Of a stretch of 63,770 nucleotides of DNA, positions 43,081-51,020 are shown piece by piece. Both the position numbers and the translations under genes were made by a program. The notes beneath the pieces are model-generated. The model did no database searches and was not told where the DNA came from. It saw only the letters and a program-made list of their open reading frames with translations. The stretch covers positions 1 to 63,770 of the forward strand of contig CANJIU010000050.1 in NCBI GenBank assembly GCA_947474365.1, in the 5' to 3' direction. Source of the DNA: Opitutia bacterium. Lineage in GTDB: Bacteria > Verrucomicrobiota > Verrucomicrobiia > Opitutales > Opitutaceae. Within the stretch, counting starts at the first letter, position 1. The number at the start of each line of letters is the position of its first letter.

Positions 43081-45171
43081 CTACTTTCCTCCGCCGTCAA
43101 AGGCGGGCTTGGCCAGCGTCGGCTTCACCCCGATGTGCCGGGCCAGCCAGCTCTGCATTTCCCAGTGCCAGTGAATCGCGTTCTGGGGCGACAGCACCCA
43201 GTGGTTTTCATTGGGAAACACCACAAGCCGCGACGGCACGCCCATCGCCTGCAGCACGCCGTAGAGCTCGAGCCCGTTGCCGTACGGCACGCGGTAGTCG
43301 AGCTCGCCGTGGAGCACAAGGGTCGGTGTCTTGAAGTTCTTCGCGTAGAACATCGGGTTTTCCCGCTGCATCCCGGCGACGTCGCCCCACGGCGTGCCAC
43401 CCATCACGAGGGGGAAACCGTGCGGTGCGTCGGTGGCGTATTGGGCATAGGAGCTGTTCACGCCGGCGTGATCGATGATGCATTTGAACCGATCCGTGTG
43501 GCCGAGGACCCATGCCGCCATGTAGCCGCCGTAGCTCGCTCCGGCTGCGGCCAGCCGCTCGCGATCGACGTTCGGGAATTTCCCAAGGAGAAAATCCGTC
43601 GAGCGCATGATGTCATCGAACGGCATCTCGCCCCATTGGTTGACGATGCTCATCGCAAACTTCTCCCCGTAGCCGGTTGAGCCATGACGGTCGACCCACG
43701 TGACGATCGCGCCCGTGGCGGCGAAAAGCTGCGTGTTCCAGCGATAGCTCCAGCTGTCGCGGTTCATCGTATGCGGGCCGCCGTGCATCAACTGCACTAG
43801 CGGATAGGTCTTCGCCGCGTCGTAGCCGGGCGGATAGACGAGCCAGCCGTGGATGTCGGCGCCGGCCGCGCCCTTGAACCAATAACCCTCGACGCGCCCG
43901 AGATCGAATTGCGCCATGAACGCATCGTTGAAATGCGTGAGCGCCCGCCCGCTGCCGTCGCCGTTCAGCGCGTAGAGCTCGTTGGGCCGGCTCGTGCTGT
44001 CCTTGAGAAACACCACTGTGCGTCCCACCACATCGATCGACGTCACGGTACCTTCCTTGAACATCGGGATGGGCGGGCCGGAGCCGTCGAGCGCGAGGCG
44101 GAAGATCGGGAGCAGGCCCTTTTCCTCGGCCGTCAGCCACAGCGCGCTGCCATCGTCGGTGAACTTTATCTCGTCGAACGAGCGGTCGTATTGCTCGGTG
44201 AGCGGGGAATTCTTGCCACTGGCAAAATCGTGCCGCCAGAGCCGGCGGCTCTCGCCATTGTGGGTCGCGGTCTTTGTCCGCGCGAAGACGAGTGACTTGC
44301 CGTCGGGTGCAAAGGTGGGTGATGAGTCGCCACCCTTATTTTCGGCCGTGAGGTTGCGCAGCTTACCGCTGCCATCGACGGGCACGAGATAGATGTCGGC
44401 GTTGTTGTCCTCGCGAAAGGGCGGCGGGGTGGAGTTCATCGTCAACGCGAGGGACTTTCCGTCCGGCGCGATGTCGAAGGCCGCGTCGCCACTGTTCGCG
44501 AAAAGGTAATCGCGCTTGGGCGTGAGATCTTGGAACGTTTTTGCCGCGACGTCGACCCGCAGCAGGCGGCTCGCGAGGTTATCGGTGAGCCAGGCATCGA
44601 AGTAGCGGTACTGGCGGTTCTCGGTCACCCGCGCCGTCATCTTCGAGTCCTTGCGACGCTTGATTTCCTTTCTCATCGCGGCGAGGTCCGCCTTGGTCCA
44701 CGCGCCGACGAGTTCCGGAATCACCTTGGTCTGCACAATGACCGACTTGCCATCGGGCAGCCACTGCGGCGTGGCGATCCCGTAGGGCAATTCGAGGATC
44801 TTTTCCGCCTCACCGCCGTCGCGGCGCAGCACGTAGAGCGCGGCAGTTTCGTCGTCGCCACGTTTCGAGACAAATGCGATGCGCGTTCCATCGGGGCTCC
44901 AGGCGGGTGAGCCGTCAGACGCGTGGGCGGTGGTGAGCCGGCGCGGTTCGCCGCCAGTAACCTCGACGAGCCAGAGATTGGTCGTGCTCTTGTTCTGGTC
45001 GACTGACCATTCCTGCACGGTAAACACGACCCGCTTGCCGTCGGGCGAAAGCGCCGGACTGCCGACGCGCTTGATCGCCCAGAGATCAGCGGGAGCGAGC
45101 GGACGTTTTTCGGCGGCAAACGCCACCGACAGCACAAGAGTCAGCGCGAACAGGGCGCGGAAGGGCTTCAT
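43081..45171 (-). CDS. Secreted S9 family prolyl oligopeptidase-like peptidase
   Basis: A 696-residue protein with a signal peptide (about 1-20, ALFALTLVLSVAFA). The N-terminal part is a propeller with TolB-like PD40 repeats (GSPALSPDGKRVVFTVQ, GSPAWSPDGTRIAFVS, SSPTFAPDGKSLVFAR). The C-terminal alpha/beta-hydrolase domain has nucleophile Ser in AAAGASYGGYMAAWV, Asp in HGELDYRVPYGNG and His in PNENHWVLSP. This is the acylaminoacyl-peptidase or dipeptidyl-peptidase type that cleaves short peptides, here outside the cytoplasm. It stands alone, ending against the convergent 40847 gene. Confidence 0.94.
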   Translation of the reverse strand: MKPFRALFALTLVLSVAFAAEKRPLAPADLWAIKRVGSPALSPDGKRVVFTVQEWSVDQNKSTTNLWLVEVTGGEPRRLTTAHASDGSPAWSPDGTRIAFVSKRGDDETAALYVLRRDGGEAEKILELPYGIATPQWLPDGKSVIVQTKVIPELVGAWTKADLAAMRKEIKRRKDSKMTARVTENRQYRYFDAWLTDNLASRLLRVDVAAKTFQDLTPKRDYLFANSGDAAFDIAPDGKSLALTMNSTPPPFREDNNADIYLVPVDGSGKLRNLTAENKGGDSSPTFAPDGKSLVFARTKTATHNGESRRLWRHDFASGKNSPLTEQYDRSFDEIKFTDDGSALWLTAEEKGLLPIFRLALDGSGPPIPMFKEGTVTSIDVVGRTVVFLKDSTSRPNELYALNGDGSGRALTHFNDAFMAQFDLGRVEGYWFKGAAGADIHGWLVYPPGYDAAKTYPLVQLMHGGPHTMNRDSWSYRWNTQLFAATGAIVTWVDRHGSTGYGEKFAMSIVNQWGEMPFDDIMRSTDFLLGKFPNVDRERLAAAGASYGGYMAAWVLGHTDRFKCIIDHAGVNSSYAQYATDAPHGFPLVMGGTPWGDVAGMQRENPMFYAKNFKTPTLVLHGELDYRVPYGNGLELYGVLQAMGVPSRLVVFPNENHWVLSPQNAIHWHWEMQSWLARHIGVKPTLAKPAFDGGGK

Positions 45172-45524
45172 GGGCAGCGAGGCTGGGCGGCCATCCGCCG
45201 CGAGTCAAAGCCGCTGCAAGGAAAAGGCCCCCGTCGGCCAGCTTCGGAGCGGGACCATCTCGCTCTGACTGGCCCCGGTAAATGAAATTCCGGATTTGTT
45301 TGAACAGAATGACCTCTACCGCGTCTTTCCCTGCGTAGTCAGTTCTACGGTTTGCTTGGTGTTAGGTCAAAAGTGCCGTCTCGAGGGGTCGAGACGGCAT
45401 ATTTTTTGCCCATTTTGGCCGAGCCGGTCGCTCATTTCCGCGGGATCGAATTCGGTCGGCGCTGAATTGAAACCACCGCTTCGTGTTCTTTGGACTGTCA
45501 TTGCGAGAAGCGCCCCCCCGGCTC
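45172..45524. other. 353-bp spacer with a strong terminator
   Basis: No gene is supported on either strand; a 93-codon plus-strand frame at 45296-45577 runs into lplA and looks random. The spacer holds the strong hairpin at 45374-45399. The S9 peptidase promoter must lie near 45180-45280. On the plus strand, 45172-45373 is a transcribable stretch with no coding signal that ends in the terminator. Confidence 0.5.
45374..45407 (+). terminator. Perfect 11-bp rho-independent terminator
   Basis: TGCCGTCTCGA (45374-45384) and TCGAGACGGCA (45389-45399) form a perfect stem around GGGG, followed by tattttttg. The longer T-run points to use on the plus strand; on the minus strand the hairpin is followed by only four T, and would serve lplA 120 bases upstream. 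No plus-strand gene precedes it. Confidence 0.75.
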
Positions 45525-46238
45525 TCACCGATACTCGATCCACTCCCGGGACGAATATTGCTCCCCCAATCCGCTGACCTCGTCCTCGTTCAGGTCCGGC
45601 CAAGGGGTCGTCTGCGCCTCGTTGCCCAAAGCTTTGGAGAGGAGCAAGATGAAGGCATCACGAAAAAGCTCCCAGTCAATTCCCACGCCCGCCGCGGGCC
45701 GCCAAATCGAGCCCTGAAACAGCAGGCCGTGTTTGTTTCGCTTCTGCGCGGCACCGGCGATCTTTGCACCGCTCAGCGCGTGCACGACATCGTGGACTTC
45801 GGGGCGTTGGAAACAGACCCCGGTTGCTTCCGCGGCGTCCTCAGGATCCACCTCGCTTGGTTTCGTCACGGCATTTACGCCCTGGGCGACAAGCGCAGCC
45901 GCGAGCGCCTCATGGATCACGCGGTAGCTCTGGGCGGCGCGTTGCTCCTCGAGCGGATGGCCGCGTGGGATCACGAGCGAATAGGTCCAATCTTCGCGAT
46001 GGTCCACGATACCGCCCCCGGTCGGGCGACGGCACAGATCGAAGTGTTCGTCGGGTGGAAGCTGCGTGCGCACAAAGTTGATTTTCTGCGCATAGCCAAA
46101 CGTGAAGGCGGGCGCCCGCCACGCGTAGTGGCGAAATCGTGGCACAGTCGCCCGCGGGTAGCGCTGCAGCAGCAGAAAATCGATCGCCATGTTTTCCGCG
46201 GCGCCGGCGGTGCGGGTGGGAAGAATTTCCAAATTCAT
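45525..46238 (-). CDS. lplA: Lipoate-protein ligase A family protein
   Basis: A 237-residue enzyme that attaches lipoate or octanoate to 2-oxoacid dehydrogenase and glycine-cleavage proteins. It starts MNLEILPTRTAGAAENMAIDFLLLQRY, the typical opening, with RRPTGGGIVDHREDWTYSLV as the substrate-binding loop and ALSGAKIAGAAQKRNKHGLLFQGSI holding the conserved Lys. At 237 residues it lacks the extra C-terminal domain of E. coli LplA, so it may be a LipM-like transferase or depend on a separate C-domain. Last gene of the kinase-SixA-reductase cluster, 79 bases after the reductase. Confidence 0.85.
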   Translation of the reverse strand: MNLEILPTRTAGAAENMAIDFLLLQRYPRATVPRFRHYAWRAPAFTFGYAQKINFVRTQLPPDEHFDLCRRPTGGGIVDHREDWTYSLVIPRGHPLEEQRAAQSYRVIHEALAAALVAQGVNAVTKPSEVDPEDAAEATGVCFQRPEVHDVVHALSGAKIAGAAQKRNKHGLLFQGSIWRPAAGVGIDWELFRDAFILLLSKALGNEAQTTPWPDLNEDEVSGLGEQYSSREWIEYR

Positions 46239-46317
46239 GGTGTGGGGCACGGAGATCGCGGAGAATGGGTCGGAGCGGAGCGCGGATTGGTTCCACGAGC
46301 TTCGCCAGCTCCGCGCT

Positions 46318-47250
46318 TCACGCCAGACTGAGATACCATTCGCGCACCGGCGGAGGTACAATCAGTTCCTCGAGTTGCGCGTCAATCGACTGCGGGCGCG
46401 TTTTCAGCTTTCCGGCGAGCGGCGAAATTTCGAGCGCAAGGCAGGCCTGCCGCTTCCGCACCGCGTCGGGATGATCGGCCCGCGAAACCGCCAGCAGCGG
46501 CGCCTGCTTTTCGCCCAGCTTGAAATGGTCGCGGAGTCGTCGCCCCAAATCATACCGCGAAATCAGCTCCGTGCCGGCCCAGTGGAAGACACCGTGCACG
46601 TCGTTGCGCTCGCACATCTCCACCATCACCTCCGCGAGATTCTCCGCGGTGCAGGGCTGGCGAAACTCGTCGGTGTACAATCCCGGGGTGCGGCCCGCCG
46701 CCCAGTCGGCGAGGAGTCGCTCATGAAGACTGCGCCGGCCCGCGGCGCTGTTGCCCATCAGCAGGGGCGCGCGGATCGTCACGGCAAATTCCGGCGCAGC
46801 CGCGTGCACTGCGTGCTCGCTCTCGATTTTCTGACGGCCGTAGAGGTTGATCGGCGCAACGGGATCGCCCGCGCCATAAGGTGCCCGTTGCGCGCCGTTG
46901 AAGACCTGCTCGGAGGAGAGATGGACGAGACGCGCACCGACATGATGGGCGAGACGGGCGAGCGTGGCGGGCAAAGCCACGTTCAACGCCTGCGCCACCG
47001 CCGGATGGGCGTCGCATTGCTCGGGGACGGAAATGGCCGCACAATTGACGATCGCCTGGGGAAATTCGTCGAGAACCGCGGCCGTGGTGGCCCCTTCGTT
47101 GCCGAGGTCGACGGAGAGCTTGGTTGTCAGCCCCTCGATGGCACCGGCAAACGTGCCGACTGTGCCCACCACCCGGTGGCCGCGGCGCGCGGCGGCGCGT
47201 GCGAACGCCGACCCGACCAACCCGGAGGCACCGGCGAGAAAAATATTCAT
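46318..47250 (-). CDS. RmlD-like NAD(P)-dependent sugar-nucleotide reductase
   Basis: A 310-residue extended short-chain dehydrogenase. The nucleotide-binding start is MNIFLAGASGLVGSAFARAA (GxxGxxG), with NCAAISVPEQCDAHPAVAQALN, LVHLSSEQVFNG and the catalytic YGRQKIESE (YxxxK). The closest family is RmlD (dTDP-4-dehydrorhamnose reductase), but no other rhamnose genes are near, so the substrate is open. Its ATG overlaps the sixA stop (ATGA, 47247-47250) and it precedes lplA. Confidence 0.9.
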   Translation of the reverse strand: MNIFLAGASGLVGSAFARAAARRGHRVVGTVGTFAGAIEGLTTKLSVDLGNEGATTAAVLDEFPQAIVNCAAISVPEQCDAHPAVAQALNVALPATLARLAHHVGARLVHLSSEQVFNGAQRAPYGAGDPVAPINLYGRQKIESEHAVHAAAPEFAVTIRAPLLMGNSAAGRRSLHERLLADWAAGRTPGLYTDEFRQPCTAENLAEVMVEMCERNDVHGVFHWAGTELISRYDLGRRLRDHFKLGEKQAPLLAVSRADHPDAVRKRQACLALEISPLAGKLKTRPQSIDAQLEELIVPPPVREWYLSLA

Positions 47251-47753
47251 GGGATCACCTCGGGCGACACGTGCCAGCAGACACGCCACCGCGCGCCGTC
47301 GCGCTTCAGCGCAAGCACGGCGCATTTTTTCATCACGAACCGCGCTGGTTTCGATCTTCCTGTCACGAGGAGCGAGGCGAGGGCGCTGAGATGTGGCTCG
47401 TGTCCCACGATGCCGACCGCCCCGGATGGCGCGCGGAGGCGGTGCGCGATCCGCCGCACGTCGTCGTCGGGCTCGAGTCCGTCGAGTAGCACGAGCGACA
47501 CGGGGGATTTGGCACGACCCGCGAGGAGCTCCGCCGTCTGCCGGGAACGCACAAGGGGGCTGTGCCAGATTTCCTCGGGTTGAAAGATTCCGGTCCGTCG
47601 CATCCAGCGAATGAGGATGCGCACCTGCTTCCGGCCGCGCCGGCTGAGCGGACGCTCCTTATCCTTCTCGGTCGCGACGGCGTCAGCATGGCGGACGAGG
47701 TAGAGCATCGTCCCGAGGTCAGTCAAAGGGTCCGCCGAGTTCCGATCGATCAT
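47247..47753 (-). CDS. sixA: Phosphohistidine phosphatase SixA
   Basis: A protein of 168 residues from the ATG coupled to the kinase stop, or 153 from MLYLVRHADA at 47706-47708. The RHG motif with catalytic His is LVRHADAVA, followed by RPLSRRGRKQVR, SPLVRSRQTAELL and VGHEPHLSAL with a second His. SixA removes phosphate from histidine in HPt domains. Position between a histidine kinase and a reductase, with ATGA overlaps on both sides, links it to histidine phosphorelay. The longer start is used because the overlap is exact. Confidence 0.9.
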   Translation of the reverse strand: MIDRNSADPLTDLGTMLYLVRHADAVATEKDKERPLSRRGRKQVRILIRWMRRTGIFQPEEIWHSPLVRSRQTAELLAGRAKSPVSLVLLDGLEPDDDVRRIAHRLRAPSGAVGIVGHEPHLSALASLLVTGRSKPARFVMKKCAVLALKRDGARWRVCWHVSPEVIP

Positions 47754-49318
47754 GCGTCCAGCAGTTTTCTCGCCGCCCGCAGCAGCTCGCTCAGAGCATA
47801 GGGCTTGTTGAGCCGGGCGTGGTGCCCGGGCTTCATCCCGCGCAGGCCGCCTTTGGATTCCTCACTCTGACAGGTGCAGAGGAGGCGGAGGGCGGGGTTG
47901 GCCTTGAACAGGCGCCGGGCGGATTTTTCGCCATCACCCTCCAGCTCCGCAATCAGGAGCTGAAACGGTCGCGGTGGAGGAGGTTCGAGCGCGGCCTCGG
48001 CGAAGGAGCCGGCAGCCGTGACACGATAACCATCGGCAGTGAGGATGCCCATGATCATTTTCCGGACGAGTTCGTCTTCCTCGATGAGCAGGACGGTCTC
48101 GTTGCCCCGCACGGAGGCGAGCGGCGTGATGGCGGGCGGAGGCGCGGAAACGGGTTCGTCGCAGACGGGCAGGTGGACCTCGAAGGTGGAGCCCACCAGC
48201 ACTGCGCTCCGAACCACGACCGAGCCGCCGCTCTGCTGCACGACCCCATAGACGAGGGCCAGGCCGAGGCCGGTGCCCCGGCCCTCCGGTTTCGTGGTGA
48301 AGAAAGGCTCGAAGAGATGTTTCTGGGTGTCGGCATCCATCCCGGTGCCATTGTCAGCCACGGTGAGTGTGACATAGCGGCCCGGGGGCGTGTCCGTGGC
48401 CCGGCTGTTCTGGCCGGGCGGGATTTCGGTCAGGGAAGTGCTGATCACAATCCGACCCCGGTCGCGCAAGGCGTCGCGGGCGTTGAGGACGAGATTGAGC
48501 AGCACCTGTTGAATTTGCGCCGGGTCGGTGCGCACGTTGGGCAGCGGCTCGCTCAGCTCCGCCTCAAGCTGGCCGGCCGACCCGATCAATTTTCGGAGGA
48601 TTTCGACGTTTTCCCGGACGATCGTGTTGAGGTTTAGGATACGAGATTTGAGCGGCTGCCGGCGGCTGAAGGCGAGCAGCTGCTGGGTGAGGGCGGCGGC
48701 TTTGCGACCCGCCAGGTGGATTTCGGCGACGTCGCGCATCGCCTGGGGGTTGGCCGACACGTGCGCCGCCAGGATTTCGCAATAGCCGTTGATCACCGAG
48801 ACCAGGTTGTTGAAATCGTGGGCCACGCCACCGGCGAGGCGGCCCACGGCGTCCAGCCGTTGCGAATGCACCAGCGCCTCCTGCAGCCGGCGTTTCTCCG
48901 TCTGATCGCGATAGGTCGCGATGACGTGCGTCAGCCGGCCGTCCGCGTCGAAAAGCGGGTCGAAGCACCACGCCACGCCGATTGAGCCACCAGTGCGGCG
49001 CACCAGAAAACCCTCGCCCAGCAGGGGCTCGCCGGGCTTGGCCTCCGCCAGCCACCGGCGCAGCCGTTCCACGTCGGCCCGGTCGGCGTGAATCATCCCA
49101 TGCGGCTGCCCCACGAGATCAGCCGCGGCGTGGCCCGCCATCCGGCAAAAACTGTCGTTGACGAAAAGAATCCTCAGCCCGCGCGGATCGTTGCCGCGCT
49201 CCGCAATGAACACGCCCTCACTCTGTGCCCGCAGCGCGGCGGCCAGGAGCTTGGCCGGCGCCGATTTGGCAGCGCGGGAACGGCGCGGCCGACGGGGAGC
49301 TTTTTTCGCGGGGGGCAC
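47750..49318 (-). CDS. PAS hybrid histidine kinase with a degenerate receiver
   Basis: A 522-residue cytoplasmic kinase. A basic N-terminus (PAKKAPRRPRRSRAAK) leads into a PAS domain (about 25-140, FVNDSFCRMAGHAAADLVG), HisKA with phospho-acceptor His167 in GGVAHDFNN, a HATPase (about 260-385, NARDALRD, DNGTGMD, GRGTGLGLALVYG) and a C-terminal receiver (about 408-520). In the receiver, the position of the phospho-acceptor Asp is Glu458 (LLIAELEGDGE), while the Lys in LNKPY is kept. Glu can mimic a phosphorylated Asp, so the receiver may be locked or not phosphorylated. The stop overlaps the sixA ATG, so both are made together. Confidence 0.92.
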   Translation of the reverse strand: MPPAKKAPRRPRRSRAAKSAPAKLLAAALRAQSEGVFIAERGNDPRGLRILFVNDSFCRMAGHAAADLVGQPHGMIHADRADVERLRRWLAEAKPGEPLLGEGFLVRRTGGSIGVAWCFDPLFDADGRLTHVIATYRDQTEKRRLQEALVHSQRLDAVGRLAGGVAHDFNNLVSVINGYCEILAAHVSANPQAMRDVAEIHLAGRKAAALTQQLLAFSRRQPLKSRILNLNTIVRENVEILRKLIGSAGQLEAELSEPLPNVRTDPAQIQQVLLNLVLNARDALRDRGRIVISTSLTEIPPGQNSRATDTPPGRYVTLTVADNGTGMDADTQKHLFEPFFTTKPEGRGTGLGLALVYGVVQQSGGSVVVRSAVLVGSTFEVHLPVCDEPVSAPPPAITPLASVRGNETVLLIEEDELVRKMIMGILTADGYRVTAAGSFAEAALEPPPPRPFQLLIAELEGDGEKSARRLFKANPALRLLCTCQSEESKGGLRGMKPGHHARLNKPYALSELLRAARKLLDA

Positions 49319-49424
49319 AACCGGAGGGAACAGGAAAAAAAGGGGGTGAAGGGAATGGGGAGTATGGCGGAGGGATGACGGGATTTTCTCGCCGTGTCTC
49401 CCTTGCTCCCCCCCTCACCGCACT
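49319..49424. other. Purine-rich spacer between kinase and pdxH
   Basis: A purine-rich tract (about 49323-49376) contains several repeats of ggagg-like runs and no gene. Both neighbours are on the minus strand, so pdxH ends at 49425 and the kinase promoter lies here. No stem with a T-run was seen. Confidence 0.35.
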
Positions 49425-50060
49425 TCAAGGTGCGAGCCGCTCTATGATCCAGCCGTCTTTATCGCGGCGGTAACGCAGGCGATCATGCAGCCGGCTGCGG
49501 CGGCCCTGCCAGAATTCCACCGTTTCCGGCGCCAACCGCCAGCCGCCCCAGTGAGGAGGCAGCGGGACATCGATTCCGGCATATTTCTGATCGAGGAGCT
49601 TCATCGTGTCTTCCAGCACGGCCCGACCGGAGATGATCGAGCTTTGTTGCGCCACCCACGCTCCGAGCTGGCTCGCGCGCGGTCGCGAATGGAAATACGT
49701 CTCACTCTCCTCCCGCGGCACCTGGGTAACCGATCCCTCGATGGTCACCTGCCGTTCGAGCGCGAGCCAGGGGAAGAGCAGCGTCGCGTGGGGGTTCCCT
49801 TCGAGTTCGCGTCCCTTGCGGCTCGCATAGTTGGAGAAAAACACAAAGCCGCGGCCGTCGAGTCCCTTGAGCAGGACCGTGCGCGCGGCCGGCCGCCCAT
49901 CGCGGGTGGCCGTGGCCAACGTCATGGCGTTGGGTTCCGGAATTTTCGCGGCTTCGGCTTCCTGAAACCATTTTTCAAATTGCCGGAACGGATCGCGTGC
50001 GAGGTCCTTCTCCACGAGACCGGCGAGTGAGTAATCTTTCCTGAGGTCGGCGAGAGTCAC
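49425..50060 (-). CDS. pdxH: Pyridoxamine/pyridoxine 5-phosphate oxidase
   Basis: A 211-residue FMN enzyme that makes pyridoxal 5-phosphate, the last step of vitamin B6 salvage. It starts at GTG (MTLADLRKDYSLAGLVEKDL), which matches the normal start and length; a TTG 36 bases upstream would add a poor tail. Motifs are DPFRQFEKWFQEAEAAKIPEP, MTLATATRDGRPAARTVLLKG (FMN contact), FFSNYASRKGRELE and the ending RLHDRLRYRR. It sits 39 bases after the cupin gene on the same strand, in a three-gene set with a small membrane protein first. Confidence 0.95.
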   Translation of the reverse strand: MTLADLRKDYSLAGLVEKDLARDPFRQFEKWFQEAEAAKIPEPNAMTLATATRDGRPAARTVLLKGLDGRGFVFFSNYASRKGRELEGNPHATLLFPWLALERQVTIEGSVTQVPREESETYFHSRPRASQLGAWVAQQSSIISGRAVLEDTMKLLDQKYAGIDVPLPPHWGGWRLAPETVEFWQGRRSRLHDRLRYRRDKDGWIIERLAP

Positions 50061-50099
50061 GGCTGCAACCGTGGTCCCACCACGCCCGGCTGTCAAAAG

Positions 50100-50573
50100 T
50101 CATCTGGTCAGCGCCCGGATGAGCGCGGCCTGCAGGGGAAACGCCCGCGTCAGTTCATCCCGGTCGGCCAGCGAAAATCCTCGCTGGTCCCACGGAGGTG
50201 AAACCGTACAGCCGAGCAGCGCGAAACCATGGCTCCCGCGTTCAGGGCCCGCCGTCAGGTGCGCGCCCTGCCACACACCCGCCGGCACGACCACCTGGGG
50301 CTGCTCGCCACCCGGAATATCCGGACCCAGCCGCGCGAGGCGCACGTCGCCGGTTACCGAGTCTAATTGCACGTGGGCAACTGGATCGCCCGCGTAAAAA
50401 TGCCAGATCTCATCCTGCCCGATCCGGTGGAGCGCGGAAAACTCCTCCGTCGTCAGCAGAAAGTAGATCGCGGACGCCGTTTCGCTCCGCCACGTCGCCC
50501 GGAAAAAACCGCCTTCGCCCGGCAGCGGCGCGAGCCCGAGAGTGTCGAGGAGCTGCCGCGCAGCGGCATTCAC
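50100..50573 (-). CDS. Cupin family protein (DUF985)
   Basis: A 157-residue cupin. The family pattern is clear: GGFFRATWRSETASAIYFLL, ALHRIGQDEIWHFYAGDP and VVPAGVWQGAHLTAG with GFALLGCTVSPPWDQRGFSLADRDEL. These proteins usually bind a metal in the cupin barrel; a sugar-related or unknown role has been proposed and nothing here narrows it. Its ATG overlaps the stop of the small membrane protein gene (ATGA, 50570-50573), and pdxH follows. Confidence 0.9.
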   Translation of the reverse strand: MNAAARQLLDTLGLAPLPGEGGFFRATWRSETASAIYFLLTTEEFSALHRIGQDEIWHFYAGDPVAHVQLDSVTGDVRLARLGPDIPGGEQPQVVVPAGVWQGAHLTAGPERGSHGFALLGCTVSPPWDQRGFSLADRDELTRAFPLQAALIRALTR

Positions 50574-50905
50574 ACGTCGCGGCCTTTGCGACGCTTTTCT
50601 TCAATCTGCTTCTGCGTGCCCTTGCTGGGGAAAAACGGGGCCAGTTTTTCAACGACCGGCGTCAGAAAACGCGGCTCACTCCGGTCATAAACCCAGTAGA
50701 AAAAAATCAGAAAAAGCCCCAGGACCGCGGCGATGTAGGGCAGGACCTCGTTGATCTTTTTCAACACACCCCAGGCCCGGATGACGATCACCACGGTGAG
50801 GACACAGATCCCGATATTGATCCACGTGTCCTTGGGAATTTTCTTAATCTGCTCCCAGGCAGTCGGCTCGGCGGCGGCCATGAGGAGTGCGGGCAGTTCG
50901 TGCAC
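50570..50905 (-). CDS. Small two-helix membrane protein
   Basis: A 111-residue protein with two membrane helices (about 30-49, INIGICVLTVVIVIRAWGVL, and 56-73, LPYIAAVLGLFLIFFYWVY), a cytoplasmic N-terminus and a basic tail (KQIEEKRRKGRDV). No family recognised. It is the first gene before the cupin, by ATGA overlap. Divergent from nadA with 115 bases between. The exact starting Met is uncertain: MHELPALL is used, but MAAAEPTAWEQ is also possible. Confidence 0.7.
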   Translation of the reverse strand: MHELPALLMAAAEPTAWEQIKKIPKDTWINIGICVLTVVIVIRAWGVLKKINEVLPYIAAVLGLFLIFFYWVYDRSEPRFLTPVVEKLAPFFPSKGTQKQIEEKRRKGRDV

Positions 50906-51020
50906 GAAGGAGGGTTAGCCGATTCCCCTCCCGGCGCGCAAGCTGTTCGTGCGAACGGTGACCGCGCAGCTTGAAAAATCCCCGGCACTCAACGACTCTG
51001 CCCGGAACCATCCGCCACGC

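Noticed and set aside
45296..45577. 93-codon plus-strand frame near lplA
   Set aside because: It crosses the strong terminator and overlaps the end of lplA on the other strand, and shows no family resemblance.
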